DNA of 64,000 nucleotides, from positions 4,966,162 to 5,030,161 of the forward strand of contig KL662191.1 in the NCBI GenBank assembly GCA_000733415.1. The letters run 5' to 3'. The position numbers were made by a program, and so were the translations under genes. The notes beneath the pieces were generated by a model, which saw only the letters and a program-made list of their open reading frames with translations, was not told where the DNA came from and searched no databases. Shown piece after piece: positions 33,257 through 42,089 of this stretch (within the stretch, counting starts at the first letter, position 1; the number at the start of each line of letters is the position of its first letter). This DNA comes from [Leptolyngbya] sp. JSC-1. GTDB lineage: Bacteria; Cyanobacteriota; Cyanobacteriia; Elainellales; Elainellaceae.

Positions 33257-33309
33257 AGTCTGAATCACCCGTGATGCAACGCCGAGCCTGAATTGTTTTG
33301 AGCATGGAA

Positions 33310-33594
33310 CTAACGGCAGCAGGTCCGACAAACCCTAACCCATCCCCGTCTCTGCGGTATCGAGGTACAGCATTGCCAGCATCGGGTCGGTCCCTCACGA
33401 ATGACAGGGCCAACCTCTAACCCAGGTGCCCAAGTGTCATCGATTGTGATTCCATCAATAGGTTTTCTGGTTTCCTCAACAGAGGGACCAGTCTCGACCA
33501 CGGAGGAATTAGTCTCGACCGCAGCAGGATTAGTTTCCTCGACAGAGGGACTAGTTTCAGCCGCAAGTTGCAGCGACATACTATGTTTATTCAT
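33310..33594 (-). CDS. possible small repeat protein of unknown function
   Basis: 94 codons from an ATG at 33594 (GGTAG about eight bases upstream could serve as a weak ribosome binding site). Residues 13-42 are four exact-phase seven-residue units (ET-SPSVE, ET-NPAAV, ET-NSSVV, ET-GPSVE). The rest reads GITIDDTWAPGLEVGPVI and a Cys- and Arg-rich end (CWQCCTSIPQRRGWVRVCRT). It precedes the propeller gene in the same direction by about 50 bp. It could be a peptide precursor, a linker protein, or chance. The product is unproven. Confidence 0.3.
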   Translation of the reverse strand: MNKHSMSLQLAAETSPSVEETNPAAVETNSSVVETGPSVEETRKPIDGITIDDTWAPGLEVGPVIREGPTRCWQCCTSIPQRRGWVRVCRTCCR

Positions 33595-34041
33595 TTTGCT
33601 ACCGATGTTACAAGTTTGGAACTTGTCTTACTTGGATGAAAACTCTCTACAAGCTCGTACTCAGCGGAAATCTTAGATGGGAACGAACCGCCAGCCTGCA
33701 TCCGTGGGATCGATTTGGCATAGCTGATGTTAGTATAACCAGTGCTACACCTAAGTATGTTGCGTTCATACAAAGCTCCTTACATTCAAATATGAATCTA
33801 AGCTTGTGAGAAAATATTCCTGCTCCTATTCAGTAGAGTTCAAAGCATTTAACTGAGATGCTTATTTGAGTTATTTCTCAGACTTCTGACATAGAAGAAC
33901 TTATATAGATGAATCATAATGAGATTAGCTGTTTGCATTCAATACGAAAATTCCCGTATGCGAATATTAAGGAGTTGTTACTCTATGTAGCTCTCGGCAA
34001 ATTCTCTGTTGAGTCAATTTAGTTGTAGAAGGAGAGGAGCG

Positions 34042-35184
34042 ATGACTACTCTGAAGTACGCTGATATTCAGCAAATACAGCACTGTCTCCAGGAGTTGTA
34101 TACTCTCTGCGATCTAGAGACGTTAGCCACAAAAGTAATTTCAGTGCTGCCAGATGTCGTTGCTTCAGACCTAGTTGTTTGGTCACCAGCCAACTTTTCT
34201 CAACACCGAATATTACCGGCAGTCATAAAAGACCTTGATTCTCTTGCGCTAGAAGAGGTTGAACAAACTGCCTATCACCATTTCTATGAACATCCGCTAG
34301 CCAGGCACTATGTGGAAACCCATGATGCCAGAGCTTACAAAATATCGGATTTCCTCAGTAGCTCAGAACTGCATCAGTTAGAAGGTTTATATCATGGGTT
34401 CTTACGCCTAGTCGATGCAGAAGAGCAGATGATCGTGGTGTTGCCAACTGCATCTACAGATACATTAGATATTTCATTTCAGCACGCTACAGATATTGTT
34501 ATTGCTCTACATCGACCTAAACGGAATTTTACTGAGCGCGATCGTCTAGTGCTCAATCTACTCCAGACCCATCTGCTTCAGGCTTACAAAAATGCCATTG
34601 CCGTTAGCCGCATGCAGCACGAGTTAGCCCAACTGCATAAAGTGCAGGAGCAGTTTGGGATGATTACTTTGGCAATTAACGGCAGGGTCCAAACCATGAC
34701 ACAAAAAGCCTGGGAACTGCTAACGCACTATTTTCACGATACTTGGTCTCCAAGCTTTCATCTGCCTGAGCTGTTACAGCATTGGGTCAACTATCAAATT
34801 TCATTGTTTAATTGCGACGATGTCACTCAACTCCGCGCTCCGTTACAGATTGAGCAAGAGAAGACACGCTTAATTGTGCACCTGAGCTGCGATCGTTCCC
34901 AAGCACAATGTTTTCTAATGCTAGAAGAACAGTCATCCAGCAGGTTTTCACCAAAAGTATTGGAAATGCTTGGGTTAACGAAACGGGAGGCTGAAGTCCT
35001 ATTTTGGGGTGCTAACGACAAAAGCACCAAAGAAATTGCTTCTATTCTTGGATGCCGTGAGAAAACAGTTGAAAAACACTTTGAACACATCTATGAGAAG
35101 CTTGGCGTCCAAACTAGAATGTCAGCAATTATGAAAGCGTTGACCACTCTAGGACTAATTAACCCTATAAATTCCAATTTATAA
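34042..35184 (+). CDS. LuxR-family transcriptional regulator
   Basis: 380 residues from ATG 34042, which follows a strong ribosome binding site (AAGGAGAGGAGCG). The C-terminal helix-turn-helix is typical of LuxR/FixJ: LTKREAEVLFWGANDKSTKEIASILGCREKTVEKHFEHIYEKLG. The N-terminal 300 residues have no named domain, but the centre (LGMITLAINGRVQTM) is like a PAS fold. No receiver domain is present, so it senses something directly or by partner. The GAP-family gene downstream, 320 bp away, is a plausible target. The 447-bp gap before it (33595-34041) is A+T-rich and holds no feature I could name. Confidence 0.85.
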   Translation: MTTLKYADIQQIQHCLQELYTLCDLETLATKVISVLPDVVASDLVVWSPANFSQHRILPAVIKDLDSLALEEVEQTAYHHFYEHPLARHYVETHDARAYKISDFLSSSELHQLEGLYHGFLRLVDAEEQMIVVLPTASTDTLDISFQHATDIVIALHRPKRNFTERDRLVLNLLQTHLLQAYKNAIAVSRMQHELAQLHKVQEQFGMITLAINGRVQTMTQKAWELLTHYFHDTWSPSFHLPELLQHWVNYQISLFNCDDVTQLRAPLQIEQEKTRLIVHLSCDRSQAQCFLMLEEQSSSRFSPKVLEMLGLTKREAEVLFWGANDKSTKEIASILGCREKTVEKHFEHIYEKLGVQTRMSAIMKALTTLGLINPINSNL

Positions 35185-35290
35185 GAACCCGTCCACATCA
35201 CCATAGAGAATTATCGCCTTGCAGCCATTTTGGGACAGGGAGAGCAAGAGCTTAATTTATAGCCGTCGCCACGACAGTTAGGACGGAGAT

Positions 35291-35323
35291 ATTGTTGTGG
35301 ACGTGCTTCGCGCCCACAACAAT
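35291..35323. repeat. perfect 10-bp inverted repeat with folded centre
   Basis: ATTGTTGTGG (35291-35300) pairs with CCACAACAAT (35314-35323) and inside it GTGC-TTC-GCGC can also pair, leaving a bulge. No T run follows in either direction. It lies between the LuxR and GAP-family genes, so it could be an operator, an attenuator-like leader or a dispersed palindromic repeat. The rest of the 320-bp gap is featureless. Confidence 0.6.
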
Positions 35324-35504
35324 GTACTATCTCGTCTAGCAAACACTTAAGCGCCCCGACCAACTAGCGTTCTATTTGAGAAGAATCCTGACCAAAACTT
35401 CAGCGTGATCATAAAGGGCGGTAAGATTTACAAGACAACAATCAGCTAATTAGCAAACCTTCTGTGCTAATACCTAAAACGCTGATATCTTGAACTATAC
35501 GTTA

Positions 35505-36185
35505 ATGATGAACATTTTCTGGGATCTTTTACCGATGATCTTGGGGACCGCTCTGGCCCCTATTTGGATTATCATCGTTCTGCTGATTCTACGAAGCCCG
35601 AATGGCTTGATAAAGGCAACCGCATTTGTGGTTGGAACAACTGTCGTGCGACTGTTGCAGGGCATCATTTTTGGCCATATCTTCCGTAACTCAGAGGTGG
35701 GTGGGACAGACGGTGGCCCTTCTCCAATTGTTTCAGTGCTGCTGGTCGTGCTGGGGATTTTATTGCTGATCTCAGCGGTCAAAAAACTGCTGAAGGAGGA
35801 TGACCTTGATGCCCCTCCTCCCAAGTGGATGAGCCGCTTCGATCGAGCCACCGCCCTTTCTCTATTAGGATTGGGTGCCCTGAGCACGTTGATCGCACCT
35901 AAGCTATGGGTGTTCACCCTCTCGGCCATTGGAGTCATTAGCGGTGCTGACTTCAGCCCTAGTGAAGAGTTTCAGTCGTTCCTACTCTACACCCTGATTG
36001 CACAAGCGCTGATCATCTTGCCATTGGTGCTCTATGCAATTGCCCCCCGCCAGTCCGCTAGGCTGCTACAGGCCGCTTCGGATTGGCTGACCCAGTATAA
36101 CCGTCAAATCACCCTAACCGTTTCCTTCATCTTTGGCAGTCTGTTTCTTTGGAAAGGAATTTCTGGACTATTACTTTATTCCTAA
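35505..36185 (+). CDS. GAP-family (Sap, sulfolipid-1-addressing) membrane protein
   Basis: About 226 residues from the first ATG at 35505 (a TTG at 35490 is also in frame). Six hydrophobic segments are seen: DLLPMILGTALAPIWIIIVLLIL, TAFVVGTTVVRLLQGIIF, IVSVLLVVLGILLLISAV, DRATALSLLGLGALSTLIAP, LLYTLIAQALIILPLVLY, ITLTVSFIFGSLFLWKGI. This matches the PF11139-type GAP/Sap family, best known from mycobacteria for export of sulfolipid-like compounds; other substrates are likely here. No enzyme motif. The preceding LuxR gene is the likely regulator. Confidence 0.75.
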   Translation: MMNIFWDLLPMILGTALAPIWIIIVLLILRSPNGLIKATAFVVGTTVVRLLQGIIFGHIFRNSEVGGTDGGPSPIVSVLLVVLGILLLISAVKKLLKEDDLDAPPPKWMSRFDRATALSLLGLGALSTLIAPKLWVFTLSAIGVISGADFSPSEEFQSFLLYTLIAQALIILPLVLYAIAPRQSARLLQAASDWLTQYNRQITLTVSFIFGSLFLWKGISGLLLYS

Positions 36186-36376
36186 TGCAGCGGTATTTGC
36201 TTAAGAAATACGGCTGCTCAATTCACAACAGCTTTAACTTTAAAATTCATTTCCAATTGATCCCAATAATGCCATCCGTTTGTTTATGCTACTTGTTCCA
36301 ATCGACTTCCACTAGACAGGGATAGGAATTGAGAAAACTTTTACCCAAAGTCCAAAATTCAAAATGTCATCATCAG

Positions 36377-38194
36377 TTACTCAACCTTTGTCTGCGAAGG
36401 TCTACGTCGTAGCGGCTGACAGCGAAACAGTTGGTAGGGAAAACCAAGACGATGAAATTGATTCGGGTCAACTCGGCAGTCCATCTTGGGCCGGGAGGTG
36501 GATGTGGGGGGAGCATTCAACCGCAGGCGCTGCGGATAGTCCTTGGTGCGCATTCCCGGCGAGGCAATCACCCAGAGATTGAGGGGCGGTGACAAAGGCT
36601 GAGGTAAACTGGCGAGCTGCCGCCATGCCTGACCATAGCTTTCGGAACGGTTGATAAAGGCAAACTGCACCGATGCCTCGTCCACGGGTTGCGGTGTCTC
36701 CGCAAGCACAGCAAGATGGTTGCGCAAAGCTAAGGCAAAACTGAGTCCCAACCCTACCTCCTGCGGCGAACGATAGCTCATCACCACTGCTAAAGGTCGG
36801 TCCGACTCAAAGGCCAAATCAGCCGCCACCCGGTCGGGATGATAGGACTTCTGGAAGGCGAGTCCGTGAACCACCATGACGCTGCTGAGCAAACCAACCA
36901 GCAGCAGAAATACAGGTTTAAGGTTGGTCGCTCGTTTCTGAGGTGAATCGTTGCCAGCCGCTTGTTGTTTACTGCCTGGACTGGCAAGACTGGCCGCTAG
37001 CAGAGCACAGACCCCTGGATAGTAGACAAAGTTATAGCGGGGAACGACAGTCAGGTCTTTATCGAGCAGATAGACAATGGCGAAAAACTGCAGCAGAATG
37101 CAGCCGGTAAAGCTGGCGATCAGGAAGGTGGCCGGATGCTTGACTTCAGCTTGCCAGAGGCGAGGCACAGCCGCTTTGAGCTGCCAAACCAGCCACAGCA
37201 TGAACCCCAGCATCAGCAAGCTCGCCGGAATCGCAATCCAGTCGGGTTGGTTTTCTACCGGCAGGGCAATCACCATCAGCGTCCAGCCGACTAGGGTTTG
37301 GTAAAGCGGTTCCAGACGGTCGATCCAGTCGGGCTTGTAGGGAATCAGCCAGTCGGTTTCGGGACGGCTGAAGTGGCTGATCACCGTGGGCACCCAGGGC
37401 CAATAGCCGATACCAATTGCTGCAATCGCCAAGCCCCAAGCAACCCAGTGGCGGCGAAGCAGCTGCCGTCGTCGCAGCAGCATCCAGCCGGTCAGGACCA
37501 GGATTTGGGCGATCAGAGCCAGGATGCAGAAATAGTGGGTGTAGAGGCCCAGTAGGTTGAGCAGGCTCCAGCCGATCCAAACCAGCGGACGCAAAGATTT
37601 TTGACGAATTAGATCCTGCTGCATTTGGACCAAGGCCGCGAGCGCTAACGTAATCAACAGCATCGGTAGCGTGTAGTGGCGAGCTTCCTGCGAGAGATAA
37701 ACCGCAAACGGCGAAACCGCCATCAAAGCCGCAGCCAGCAATCCCGCTTTTGCTGAAAAAGCAACCCGATTCAGCCAGTAAATTGCCCCAATCGCAGCCA
37801 CGCCAAACAACGCCGGCAGGAAGCGCAAAGCCCAAATCCACTGCTCTGGTTGGCGCAGGAAATCAGCAGGCAGCCAGTTGAGCCAGCGATAGAGCAAACA
37901 GAAAAAGACCGGCGGATGCACTGATTCGGTCGTGATCCGGTAGGCAATATCAGTACAGCTCAACCCCGGCTGAACCGTAAACAACTGATCGAGCGCCGTC
38001 AGAGGAAAAAATTGTTGCAGCGGCACATCTTGATAGCTGCGTCCCATCGTAAACAAAGCCGTCAGCACCTCATCCAGCCAGAGCGGCTTCGAGTTGAGCT
38101 GCCACAATCGCAATCCCAATCCCAACAGCAGAATCAGCAGCAGAATCAGGGAATGACGTTGGGGAGGAGTTAGGGGCTTAGTGAGGCGGGGCAT
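36377..38194 (-). CDS. GT39-type polytopic glycosyltransferase (ArnT/PMT-like)
   Basis: 605 residues. It starts with a hydrophobic helix and RLWQLNSKPLWLDEVLTALF, in which D41-E42 are the catalytic acid pair expected in the first periplasmic loop of GT-C fold enzymes. About ten transmembrane segments follow (for example HYTLPMLLITLALAALV, FLIASFTGCILLQFFAIVYLL) and a soluble C-terminal part from about 460. It probably transfers a sugar from an undecaprenyl/dolichyl-type carrier to a glycan or protein at the outer face of the membrane. First of three such genes on this strand, but the next starts 400 bp away. A C-rich repeat abuts its start. Confidence 0.82.
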   Translation of the reverse strand: MPRLTKPLTPPQRHSLILLLILLLGLGLRLWQLNSKPLWLDEVLTALFTMGRSYQDVPLQQFFPLTALDQLFTVQPGLSCTDIAYRITTESVHPPVFFCLLYRWLNWLPADFLRQPEQWIWALRFLPALFGVAAIGAIYWLNRVAFSAKAGLLAAALMAVSPFAVYLSQEARHYTLPMLLITLALAALVQMQQDLIRQKSLRPLVWIGWSLLNLLGLYTHYFCILALIAQILVLTGWMLLRRRQLLRRHWVAWGLAIAAIGIGYWPWVPTVISHFSRPETDWLIPYKPDWIDRLEPLYQTLVGWTLMVIALPVENQPDWIAIPASLLMLGFMLWLVWQLKAAVPRLWQAEVKHPATFLIASFTGCILLQFFAIVYLLDKDLTVVPRYNFVYYPGVCALLAASLASPGSKQQAAGNDSPQKRATNLKPVFLLLVGLLSSVMVVHGLAFQKSYHPDRVAADLAFESDRPLAVVMSYRSPQEVGLGLSFALALRNHLAVLAETPQPVDEASVQFAFINRSESYGQAWRQLASLPQPLSPPLNLWVIASPGMRTKDYPQRLRLNAPPTSTSRPKMDCRVDPNQFHRLGFPYQLFRCQPLRRRPSQTKVE

Positions 38195-38196
38195 TT

Positions 38197-38238
38197 GGGG
38201 GTTGGGGGTTGGGGGTTGGGGGTTGGGGGTTGGGGGTT
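38197..38238. repeat. six copies of the 7-bp repeat GGGGGTT next to a start codon
   Basis: GGGGG separated by TT occurs six times, two bases beyond the start codon of the minus-strand GT39 gene, so its mRNA would begin coding right after CCCCCAA repeats and has no Shine-Dalgarno sequence. The plus-strand G tracts meet the pattern for G-quadruplex DNA. Confidence 0.9.
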
Positions 38239-38262
38239 ATGGCAGTACGCAAAATGTACTTA

Positions 38263-38507
38263 GGGTCTGTTCAGAGTTTTGTGTCAATCCAGCGTTTGAC
38301 TTCGTACTTCTCCCACCCGCGAATCAATTGCGGGCTAATCAGGGAAGTCTGTAGGCGCAACCTTCTCGCAGAGTAGCAGACTAAGCAAGAGGTTCAGTCC
38401 CCTACCCTGCGGGAACGCAAGCGTATGAGTGGACTTGCTTCATTAGCCAGCGATGCATCTGTGGGTGGATCAGGCCACAAACCAACACAGAAAAATTCAC
38501 AGTCTCC
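38263..38507 (+). mobile_element. MITE-like dispersed repeat, copy A
   Basis: About 245 bp that is matched, in reverse orientation, by 58393-58617. Shared blocks include GGGTCTGTTCAGAGTTTTG at the left, TGACTTCGTACTTCTCC, GGGCTAATCAGGG, CCCTGCGGGAACGCAAGCGT, TTAGCCAGCGATGCATCTG and ACAGAAAAATTCACAG at the right. Ends are related as inverted repeats (GGGTCTGT versus GGAGACTGT). No transposase is encoded. It contains no open frame of note. The family is unknown to me. Confidence 0.6.
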
Positions 38508-38566
38508 ATTCTGACTCCCAACCCCCAACCCCCAACCCCCAACTCCCAACCCCCAACCCCTGCCTC

Positions 38567-40342
38567 CTATCCCCCCAACTCCTCCTCCGGTTGCTGCAAC
38601 AAACAACCTGCCTCCAGCACCACAAACTCCTGATTCTGAAACACCGCACAGACCTGACGGCTTCTGGCTAGGGCCGGTTCCTTACCTTGCTTGAGCACTC
38701 GGTTTGCCGCTTTGACCGCGTCAGGATACTGCTTAAACCAGGACTGTTCTAGATAATTGGGACTGAAGGCTTGGCGGTCGAGCAGCCAAAAATCGATGCC
38801 GTACTGTCTGATCAACTGCTTGACTTTGGGTAAGCCCGGACTATACTGCGCCTGAATCAGGGCCACCATCCGCTGCTGAAAGGGCCGGTAATACCCCACA
38901 TGGTAGGGAATGGCGTACTCCTGGGCCGCCAGCACCGAACGTTGGGTAAAGCTGGGCAAATTGTTGGCTTCTTCCGAGAGGGAGGCGATCAGGGTGTCGG
39001 GGGGCTGCTGGGCAAAAAACTGGTAAAGCTGCGGCTGGGTGCCGACAAAGTATTTGGTGCGGGGAAATTCCGGCGTGTAGCTGGGGTAGAAAATCAGCGC
39101 TGCCACCAGAGCCACCATGATACCGCTAGCTAATCCGTTGCGTAGAGTTCGCTGCCCCGCAGGAGCCTGAGCCGCCCAGCGTTTCACGGCGTCTAGACCA
39201 ATCACCAACGCCATTGCTGCTGCCCAGCAGAGGATGATCCGAAAGGTATGCTGCGTGTAGCGACTGGGCAAATGCAGTTGAAACAGCAGCGCATGGGCCG
39301 CCAAAAACCAGAACAGCGACACGGTAATCAATTGGGGAATCAGCTGCATCGCCGGTTGGATCGCTTGGGTTAAGAGAAAACGCTGTGGCAAATACAGCAT
39401 GATCGGCAGCAGAAAGGCGGCAAACAGCAGTTCCGGCAGGCGAGAGATGTAGGGCAACAGGCCACTGCGCAATCCTTCTACCCAAAATTTCCAGGCGTTG
39501 TTAATAAAAAAGTCAGACCGTCCGCCCCGCTGAAATTCCGGCATTTGTTTGGCTTCGGCCACGGTTACCACCGGGTCAAACTGGGACAGGTGCAGCGCAT
39601 AGGGTAGCATCACCGCCACCGCCACCAGCAGACCCACCCCGCAAAACCAGTAATCTTTGCCATGTTTGGATAACCGCGGCCAAGGTCGCCACTCTACTAG
39701 CTGACACAGCAGCAATCCTGCCGACAAAAACACCGCCTGCGGATAAAACAAGCCTTGCAGCCCAATGGTCACCACGCAGCCCAACAGCGAACGCCGCAGT
39801 AAAAAATAGCAAAAGCCCAAAAATAAGGGATAAATAAAGGCTCTGGGCGTGGCAGAAACTAAATCATCGTTCATCCACAGCACCTGGTTCAGCAGCAGCG
39901 AGGCTACAAAGGCGGCCTGCGGCACCGGAAACAGCTCCAGCATAATCCCAAAGCAGGCCAGGGTACTGATCACGCCCAAAAGCGGCGGCAGCAGTTTACT
40001 GAACAGCAGCGGATCCAGACCCAACCCAGCGGCAATTCGATATAACCAGGTATAGCCTGCGGGTGCCACCGACTGAAAATAATCGGCAATCAGGTCATTG
40101 GGAAACAGGGCCGGATCGGTAAACCGCTGCATCCAAAACACATGCTGACGGGCATCATCCTGCACCACATAGGGCGAACTAAACGCCTGTTGCAGCACTA
40201 GAATGCTGTAAACCAAGGCAAAGGCCAAACTCAGCCCCAGCCAAAACCAAAGCCAGCGACGGGATAACCCCTGTTGAGAACCTTGAGAACCTTGAGAACC
40301 TTGAGAACGGTCAGATGCCGCCTGCGGTAGTTGCAACGCCAT
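38567..40342 (-). CDS. polytopic membrane protein, GT-C-like, family not identified
   Basis: 591 residues from ATG 40342 (a longer start at 40390 is possible). A first hydrophobic segment (WLWFWLGLSLAFALVYSILVL) is followed by SSPYVVQDDARQHVFWMQRF, where the D-D pair sits in the same place as the catalytic acids of GT-C proteins, then about nine more hydrophobic segments and a soluble C-terminal region from about 450 (YQFFAQQPPDTLIASLSEEANNLP). The N-terminus has GSQGSQGSQ, from a nine-base DNA repeat at 40273-40308. It probably works with the adjacent membrane proteins in surface-glycan formation, by inference from fold and position only. Confidence 0.7.
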   Translation of the reverse strand: MALQLPQAASDRSQGSQGSQGSQQGLSRRWLWFWLGLSLAFALVYSILVLQQAFSSPYVVQDDARQHVFWMQRFTDPALFPNDLIADYFQSVAPAGYTWLYRIAAGLGLDPLLFSKLLPPLLGVISTLACFGIMLELFPVPQAAFVASLLLNQVLWMNDDLVSATPRAFIYPLFLGFCYFLLRRSLLGCVVTIGLQGLFYPQAVFLSAGLLLCQLVEWRPWPRLSKHGKDYWFCGVGLLVAVAVMLPYALHLSQFDPVVTVAEAKQMPEFQRGGRSDFFINNAWKFWVEGLRSGLLPYISRLPELLFAAFLLPIMLYLPQRFLLTQAIQPAMQLIPQLITVSLFWFLAAHALLFQLHLPSRYTQHTFRIILCWAAAMALVIGLDAVKRWAAQAPAGQRTLRNGLASGIMVALVAALIFYPSYTPEFPRTKYFVGTQPQLYQFFAQQPPDTLIASLSEEANNLPSFTQRSVLAAQEYAIPYHVGYYRPFQQRMVALIQAQYSPGLPKVKQLIRQYGIDFWLLDRQAFSPNYLEQSWFKQYPDAVKAANRVLKQGKEPALARSRQVCAVFQNQEFVVLEAGCLLQQPEEELGG

Positions 40343-40416
40343 AGAATTTGTCGCCTGAATTTGCCAATTGCTCAATGCTGATCGCAGCATTCGTTACGGC
40401 ATCCTACCATGAGCCA

Positions 40417-41877
40417 TCAGGGTTTCTGGCGGGTAAACAAGTAAACCTCATCCCGCTCGTAGCGGAGCTGAAAGTCTGGCCGCTGTTGCAGCCGCTCAAC
40501 GATCCGGTTGGTTGTCTCATCGTTCTCGCCCCAGGGATGGCGGCGGTTGATCAGCACATAATCGGCTTGGGAAACATCTCTTCTGAAGTTGCGGAGGTTC
40601 AGCAGTGAAATTTGCGGGCGTTGGCTGAGATGGGCACCGTAGCGATTATCGGTAATCACGGTGCCTTCGTGACGTGGAATTAGCGCCATTGCCTCATAGC
40701 TGGCTTGCCAAGTGTCGAGGGTGCGGGTGTATTCGGGGTGATAGCGGCCATATTTGGCTAACGCGATGAACATCACAAGCGCCCAGAGGATAATCCAGCG
40801 TCGCTGTCGCAGCATCCCTTTGCCATGCGCCAACGAATCGATTACGGCCACCAGCAAAAACGGTAAGACCGGCAAAGAATACTGGTGCAGCAAATCGCGC
40901 TGCAAGTCCGACTCCGACAGCATATTAAGCAAAATCACCGGCATAGCGCTGACCAACGGCGTCAGATAGCGGGGATGTAGCCCCCAGAGAAACGGGACAA
41001 ACAGTAAGGCCAGATATTCCAACGACTCCCAGCTAAAAATTTTGCCGAATACAATCTGGGGTTTGAGGAATACATTCAGCGCCACTTCCAGCACCGAATC
41101 ACCGCCCAAATGGGCATAGCGTCCTAAAGCTGCCGCCTCACTGCCGCTAAAGGTCGGAATGATCCACTGGGTGGCGATCAAAAACCAGGCCACCCCACTG
41201 ATCAGGGCCACGGCTCCACAAAACCGCCGCTTTTCGAACAGCAGCAGCCAAAATCCCATGCCGGCAATCGTCACGGACAGGGCATCCTTACAGCCCAGGG
41301 CAAACAGAATCGCCAGACAAAACCACCCGCGACGATCGGCCCGCGCCAGCCAAATTGCCGTCAGCATCACCGGCAGGGCCATCACTTCCGGGTGAAAGTC
41401 GAACATGTTGACGTTGAAGATCAGCGGATGCAGCAAATAAACTGCTGCCATTGCGCTTGCTAATCCTGCTGCTAAACCCGCCTGCTGTGCCAGTAACCAG
41501 GTCGGTAACGCCCCCAGCGCCAAACAAACTGCCTGCACCAAAAACAACCAATACACCGATGGATAAATCAAATAGGGAATCGCCATCAAGTAAAACGAAT
41601 AGGCGGTGTGATTCCCCATGTGGTGAAAGTTGAGATAGGAGGAGATCGGCTCCATGCCGCGACTCAACAAAAAGGCAACCTGATCGTAAATGCCCAGATC
41701 AAAAGCGGTAGACCGCAGCAGCAGATGACGAGCGCTACTGGCAATCAGCAGAATTACCACCGCAATGCCGATCCAGCGGACAAGAAAGTGGGTGCGAATA
41801 GTTTTGACCGCATCGGTGACAGCTAGCCCTTCCAGGCGCTTAGATGCAGGTTTTGGAGCCTTAGACAACTCTGGCAT
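40417..41877 (-). CDS. DUF2079 polytopic membrane protein
   Basis: 486 residues with about ten transmembrane segments after a cytosolic N-terminus. The DUF2079 signature is DLGIYDQVAFLLSRGMEPISSYLNFHHMGNHTAYSFYLMAIPYLIYP near residue 60, which includes the D, H and acidic residues of this GT-C-related family. The soluble tail (about 385-486) includes TVITDNRYGAHLSQRPQ and VDYVLINRRHPW-like motifs. It is likely to use lipid-linked sugar but no member's reaction is known to me. It ends 27 bp past the ATG 40390 frame, so it is the likely first gene of an operon with the preceding entry. Confidence 0.8.
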   Translation of the reverse strand: MPELSKAPKPASKRLEGLAVTDAVKTIRTHFLVRWIGIAVVILLIASSARHLLLRSTAFDLGIYDQVAFLLSRGMEPISSYLNFHHMGNHTAYSFYLMAIPYLIYPSVYWLFLVQAVCLALGALPTWLLAQQAGLAAGLASAMAAVYLLHPLIFNVNMFDFHPEVMALPVMLTAIWLARADRRGWFCLAILFALGCKDALSVTIAGMGFWLLLFEKRRFCGAVALISGVAWFLIATQWIIPTFSGSEAAALGRYAHLGGDSVLEVALNVFLKPQIVFGKIFSWESLEYLALLFVPFLWGLHPRYLTPLVSAMPVILLNMLSESDLQRDLLHQYSLPVLPFLLVAVIDSLAHGKGMLRQRRWIILWALVMFIALAKYGRYHPEYTRTLDTWQASYEAMALIPRHEGTVITDNRYGAHLSQRPQISLLNLRNFRRDVSQADYVLINRRHPWGENDETTNRIVERLQQRPDFQLRYERDEVYLFTRQKP

Positions 41878-42089
41878 GACTGTTGAACTCTAGCTAGATA
41901 AGGAACAATAGCAGTAGCAGGCCATCGCACCGAGTACAACTCACCAAGATTCGTTAAGATTGGAGTAGTTCAAATGTTCTACTCAAACCAGCTACAGGAT
42001 GAGTCAGCGGATTGCTGGGATTCATCCACTCGCCGCTCCTGGAATGGCGTCGGAATCTGCTTAAGAAAGTATTCAGACACAAGCTACAA

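Noticed and set aside
36364..36582. Plus-strand frame at the end of the GT39 gene
   Set aside because: It is antisense to conserved GT39 coding sequence and has no family features.
37146..37841. 231-codon minus-strand frame
   Set aside because: It overlaps the GT39 gene in another frame; Gly/Ala-rich shadow without motifs.
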